A DNA stretch of 64,000 nt, taken from positions 139,832 through 203,831 of the forward strand of contig NZ_JAWLCI010000003.1 of NCBI RefSeq assembly GCF_041687215.1, in the 5' to 3' direction. Each line of letters opens with the position of its first letter. The first letter of the stretch is position 1. Made by a program: the position numbers and the translations under genes. This DNA comes from Mariniphaga sp041687215. GTDB lineage: Bacteria; Bacteroidota; Bacteroidia; Bacteroidales; Prolixibacteraceae. Shown one piece after another: positions 60,602 to 64,000 of the stretch. Below the pieces are notes generated by a model. The model was not told where the DNA came from, ran no database searches, and saw only the letters and a list, made by a program, of their open reading frames with translations.

Positions 60602-62737
60602 TCACACTTGTTCGACTCCCTTTAATGAAAGCTGAATCCGGTTTCTGGAAATATCTACCTCTTTCACTCTTACTTTAACATGCTGGTGCAGTTTTACAAT
60701 TTCGTTGGGGTCGGAAATAAACCGGTCGGCCAGTTCCGAAACATGAATAAGCCCCGACTGTTTTACGCCAACATCCACAAAAGCGCCGAAGTTGGTGATG
60801 TTGTTTACAATTCCAGGCAAAACCATACCTTCTTTCAGGTCTTCAATGGAAAAAATCCCTTCGGCAAATTCAAACACTTTAATGGGCTTCCGTGGATCGC
60901 GACCGGGTTTCAGCAGTTCGTTTTTGATGTCGTTTAAGGTAGGCAATCCAATTTCTGCGGTTACATATTTTGTGAGATCAATTTTTGAAACCCGTTCTTC
61001 ATTCCGCACCAAATCAGTTACTTCACCATTTAAATCGGCAGCCATTTGTTGCACAATATGATACGATTCAGGGTGAACAGCCGAATTGTCCAGCGGATTT
61101 TTTGCATCGGGAATGCGCAAAAAACCTGCAGCCTGCTCAAACGCTTTGGGTCCCATGCGCGGCACTTTTTTCAACGATTCACGCGAGCTGAAAATTCCGT
61201 GTTCCTTTCGGTATTCCACAATGTTTTGTGCCAGTTGCGGACCAAGTCCCGAAATATAAGTAAGCAAATGCTGGCTGGCTGTGTTCAGGTTTACACCCAC
61301 GGCATTTACGCTGAGTTCTACCACCGCATCGAGGCTGTTTTTCAATTTTTTCTGATCCACATCGTGTTGGTACTGACCCACGCCAATGCTTTTCGGGTCT
61401 ATTTTCACCAGCTCGGCCAACGGGTCCATCAGCCGCCGCCCAATGGAAATTGCTCCACGCACCGTAACATCGTATTGCGGAAATTCCTGGCGGGCAACGG
61501 ATGAAGCCGAATAAACCGAAGCGCCGTCTTCACTCACCACATAAACCCTGATTTCGCGGTTGTAGCGCAGCTTTTTCACAAACGCTTCCGTTTCGCGACT
61601 GGCTGTTCCGTTTCCAATGGCCAGGGCATCAATTTTATACACTTCAACCATGGACGATAGTTTTTTGGCGGCCATCTTTCTGTCTTCCTGTGGTTTGTGC
61701 GGATAAATGGTATCGTTATGCAACAGGTTTCCCTGTTCATCGAGGCACACCACTTTGCAACCGGTGCGGTAACCGGGGTCGATGGCCAGAATCCTTTTTT
61801 GGCCCAGTGGGGGAGCCAGCAGCAACTGCCGCAGATTTTCAGCAAAAACTTTAATGGCTTCCTCGTCTGCTTTTTCTTTTGAAAGCGCGGCAAATTCGGT
61901 TTCAATGGAAGGTTCAATCAGCCGTTTGTAGCTGTCTTTTACCGCCAGTTCAACCTGTTGTGCGCTGGCATTGTTCTCTTTTACAAAAAAACGCGTGAGG
62001 TGTTCCAATGCATTGTCTTCGTCAGGTTTTATGGAAACCCGTAAAAATCCTTCGTTTTCACCACGGCGCATGGCCAGCAGCCGGTGCGACGGGCATTTTT
62101 TCAGCGGTTCGTTCCAGTCGAAATAGTTGCGGTATTTTTCGGCCTCTTCCTCTTTACCTTTAACCACTTTGGCGGTAATTTCGGCGTTTCGCTCAAACTC
62201 CCGGCGGACAATGTTCCGGGCTTTTTCATTTTCGCTTATCCACTCGGCCATAATATCGCGGGCACCTGAAAGGGCATCTTCGATGGATTCCACTTCTTCA
62301 TTCAGGAAACCGGCAGCGCGCGATTCCGGATCACGTTCAAACTGTTTCATGATGATTTTGGCCAGCGGTTCCAGTCCGCGTTCGCGCGCAATGGTAGCTT
62401 TGGTGCGGCGTTTGGGTTTGTATGGCAAATAAATGTCTTCCAGTTCAACCGGGTCGTAACAGTTTTCAATCCGCTCCTTCAGTTCGGGAGTCAGTTTTTC
62501 CTGTTCTTCAATGGTTTTCAAAACGGTTTCCCGGCGTTTTTCCAGTTCAGTAAATTTTTCGCCCAGCTCTTTAATCTGAAGCACCTGCACTTCGTCGAGA
62601 CTTCCGGTGCGTTCTTTCCGGTAGCGGGAAATAAAGGGAACAGTGGCGCCTTCGCTGAGCAGTTCCAGCGTGTTTTTTACCTGGCTGTTTTTAACCCCAA
62701 GTTGTTGAGAAATGATTTCAATAATATGTTGATTCAT
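60602..62737 (-). CDS. tex: Tex-family RNA-binding transcription accessory protein
   Basis: This 711-aa protein has the complete Tex layout: an N-terminal helical region with PFISRYRKERTGSLDEVQVL, a YqgF/RNase H-like domain starting ILAIDPGYRTGCKVVCLDEQ, and helix-hairpin-helix repeats (YISGLGPQLAQNIVEYRKEH, LKKVPRMGPKAFEQAAGFLR). A C-terminal S1 domain (VNNITNFGAFVDVGVKQSGL) closes it. Tex binds nucleic acid and affects transcription and stress survival. An exact -7 box 21 bp before the ATG gives a short leader, and 62 bp separate it from the MFS gene upstream. Confidence 0.95.
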   Translation of the reverse strand: MNQHIIEIISQQLGVKNSQVKNTLELLSEGATVPFISRYRKERTGSLDEVQVLQIKELGEKFTELEKRRETVLKTIEEQEKLTPELKERIENCYDPVELEDIYLPYKPKRRTKATIARERGLEPLAKIIMKQFERDPESRAAGFLNEEVESIEDALSGARDIMAEWISENEKARNIVRREFERNAEITAKVVKGKEEEAEKYRNYFDWNEPLKKCPSHRLLAMRRGENEGFLRVSIKPDEDNALEHLTRFFVKENNASAQQVELAVKDSYKRLIEPSIETEFAALSKEKADEEAIKVFAENLRQLLLAPPLGQKRILAIDPGYRTGCKVVCLDEQGNLLHNDTIYPHKPQEDRKMAAKKLSSMVEVYKIDALAIGNGTASRETEAFVKKLRYNREIRVYVVSEDGASVYSASSVARQEFPQYDVTVRGAISIGRRLMDPLAELVKIDPKSIGVGQYQHDVDQKKLKNSLDAVVELSVNAVGVNLNTASQHLLTYISGLGPQLAQNIVEYRKEHGIFSSRESLKKVPRMGPKAFEQAAGFLRIPDAKNPLDNSAVHPESYHIVQQMAADLNGEVTDLVRNEERVSKIDLTKYVTAEIGLPTLNDIKNELLKPGRDPRKPIKVFEFAEGIFSIEDLKEGMVLPGIVNNITNFGAFVDVGVKQSGLIHVSELADRFISDPNEIVKLHQHVKVRVKEVDISRNRIQLSLKGVEQV

Positions 62738-62757
62738 TCAATTTTTGTTTTGTTGAA

Positions 62758-62765
62758 CAAAGGTA
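62758..62765 (-). promoter_or_regulatory. -7 promoter box of tex
   Basis: On the - strand this reads TACCTTTG, an exact TAnnTTTG match 21 bp before the tex ATG. No TTTG lies at the usual 19-21 bp spacing; the nearest is 25 bp away (62791-62794). Confidence 0.5.
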
Positions 62766-62799
62766 AAAAGATATTTTGGGGAAAGCCTGCCAAACTGTT

Positions 62800-63972
62800 C
62801 TATTGTTTTTTTCGCAACAACCAGGGCCAGGCTGCACCAACCGCCGCCACCAAATAGATGAACCCCGCCAAAGTAAAAGCCATTTTTAAACTGATATGGT
62901 CGGTCATCCAGCCCAGCAGCGGGCCAATAACAGCAAAACTGATGCGGATAATAAAATTCCGGACCGATAAAATAGTGGCCCTGATTTCGCTTGGCGTATA
63001 AAGATTAATGTAATTTTTAAAAATAACTGTTGCAATGCCGCGAACGAGATAAAACACAAAAAGAAAAATCAATCCTTCGCGCACAATAACCAGACCCGAC
63101 AAAAAATAACCGGTTGCTAAAAACAAAATAATCAGAAGCACTTCTTTTCGCCTGTTCAACCTGCCTTCGAACCGAAATGCAAATGCCGACGAAACGCCCA
63201 CACTCAGGTTCAGGGCGGTCCACATAATGCCAAACCATTCCACCGGCAGACCAATGGCTTTAAAAAAAGGTTGCACCAGCCAGGCAAATGTGAGGGTTGC
63301 GGTGCCGGTTGCAGCCGAAAGCAAAATGGCAACCCTTAAATCTGTTTCTTTCCACAGCGTGTTTTTTATGGTAAGCGCCATTCGCTTTATGGAATGGATT
63401 TGCGCAGTAGCCTGAACCAGCGGCTCTTTTAAAAATAATGCAGCCGGAACCGCCAGTGTGGCAACCACAAATTGAAAATAAAAAGGGGTACGTAAACTGA
63501 TGGCAGCCAAAAATCCGGCTGCAATTCCGGCCAGTGCTTCGGCAAAATTTCCGGCAGAAGTAATGCGTCCTTCATGTTTCACATACCGGTCTGATTTTTT
63601 GTCGGCTTTCAGGCTTTCGTAAAGCATGGCCGAATCGGCTCCTGAAACAAAGGAATGCCCGGCACCCAGCACAATTTCTGCAGCCACAAAAGCCCAGAAA
63701 CCATAGGAAAAACTGTACATTAAAAAGCCGGCACTACCCAAAACGGCTCCAAGTAACAGCGTTTTTTTCCGGCCCCACACATCGGCCATCCAACCCGAGG
63801 GAAGTTCAAGCGCAACAATGGCCAGTGAATAAATTGACTTCAGAATAAATATTTCCTGCATGCCCATGCCGTTATCCTGATAGAACAAAACCACAACCGG
63901 CATAACCAGGTTAAACCATTTCGAGATCTTTACCACATACAGCCGGGCAATATTTTTTCTGAATTGATCCAT
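62800..63972 (-). CDS. Major facilitator superfamily transporter
   Basis: This 390-aa inner-membrane protein has about twelve hydrophobic helices. The motif A equivalent between helices 2 and 3 is ELPSGWMADVWGRKKTLLLG, which identifies the superfamily. Other marks are AAEIVLGAGHSFVSGADSAM and the second-half RGIATVIFKNYINLYTPSEI with IRATILSVRNFIIRI. The subgroup resembles drug/metabolite exporters, but the substrate cannot be read from the sequence. The start at 63972 is preferred over 63990 because the -7 box at 63988-63995 overlaps the latter. It is unrelated to the glycan loci. Confidence 0.9.
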   Translation of the reverse strand: MDQFRKNIARLYVVKISKWFNLVMPVVVLFYQDNGMGMQEIFILKSIYSLAIVALELPSGWMADVWGRKKTLLLGAVLGSAGFLMYSFSYGFWAFVAAEIVLGAGHSFVSGADSAMLYESLKADKKSDRYVKHEGRITSAGNFAEALAGIAAGFLAAISLRTPFYFQFVVATLAVPAALFLKEPLVQATAQIHSIKRMALTIKNTLWKETDLRVAILLSAATGTATLTFAWLVQPFFKAIGLPVEWFGIMWTALNLSVGVSSAFAFRFEGRLNRRKEVLLIILFLATGYFLSGLVIVREGLIFLFVFYLVRGIATVIFKNYINLYTPSEIRATILSVRNFIIRISFAVIGPLLGWMTDHISLKMAFTLAGFIYLVAAVGAAWPWLLRKKQ

Positions 63973-63987
63973 GTTAAAATTGAGATG

Positions 63988-63995
63988 CAAAAATA
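63988..63995 (-). promoter_or_regulatory. -7 promoter box of the MFS gene
   Basis: On the - strand this reads TATTTTTG, an exact TAnnTTTG match, placing the transcript start near 63981. The -33 region lies beyond the window edge. Confidence 0.4.
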
Positions 63996-64000
63996 GAAAT

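Noticed and set aside
1..64000. CRISPR arrays, tRNA or rRNA genes, integrases, transposases
   Set aside because: No regularly spaced identical repeats, no rRNA-like or cloverleaf-like sequence, and no recombinase or transposase protein was recognised on either strand.

Overview
The window looks like a chromosomal segment of a polysaccharide-degrading Bacteroidota. The evidence is two SusC/SusD pairs, a hybrid two-component regulator with an AraC-type output domain, several proteins with C-terminal type IX secretion (T9SS) sorting domains, AT-rich sequence, no clear Shine-Dalgarno sites, and several exact copies of the Bacteroidota -7 promoter box TAnnTTTG. The gene content resembles Marinilabiliales/Prolixibacteraceae, but that placement is inference. 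I see no rRNA, tRNA, CRISPR array, insertion sequence or phage gene.

Region 1 (1-22.6 kb, + strand) is a pectin/uronate utilisation locus. It starts with the 3' end of uronate isomerase uxaC, then kdgK, a KDPG/KHG aldolase and a TRAP transporter (dctPQM). These cover uptake and breakdown of (oligo)galacturonate to pyruvate and glyceraldehyde-3-phosphate. A perfect LacI-type operator overlaps the kdgK promoter. After a terminator comes a 1370-aa hybrid two-component system, then SusC, SusD, a DUF5123/DUF4957-like surface lipoprotein, two PL1 pectate lyases, a GH28 polygalacturonase and a third PL1 lyase with a T9SS tail. Spaced direct repeats and a previously unlisted 34-aa membrane microprotein lie just upstream of susC.

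Region 2 (22.6-44 kb, - strand) converges on region 1. A second SusC/SusD operon runs from 42.6 kb down to 26.6 kb. It carries two unfamiliar lipoproteins, a phosphodiester glycosidase (NAGPA fold), a GHL10 glycosidase-like protein, a small beta-propeller and an Amidase_3 N-acetylmuramoyl-L-alanine amidase with all zinc ligands intact. This enzyme set suggests a bacterial cell-wall polymer rather than a plant glycan as substrate, and it is the most interesting system here. Two T9SS proteins sharing an unnamed ~155-aa all-beta module follow it, one carrying three tandem copies. A GH105 unsaturated-uronyl hydrolase sits upstream of the second susC and probably serves pectin breakdown.

Region 3 (44-58.3 kb, - strand) holds a histidine kinase with a cysteine-rich PAS domain, the three-gene proton-translocating transhydrogenase (pntAA-pntAB-pntB) behind a 20-bp perfect palindrome, and a five-gene sensory cluster. 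That cluster has two PAS proteins lacking kinase domains, a kinase with a periplasmic solute-binding sensor, a single-domain response regulator and a hybrid kinase. A 153-bp nested inverted repeat built from eight copies of TAAGGTW lies upstream of it.

Region 4 (58.3-64 kb, - strand) contains a C-terminal remnant of a type ISP restriction-modification enzyme, two small membrane proteins, a maltose O-acetyltransferase-like enzyme, the RNA-binding protein Tex and an MFS transporter.
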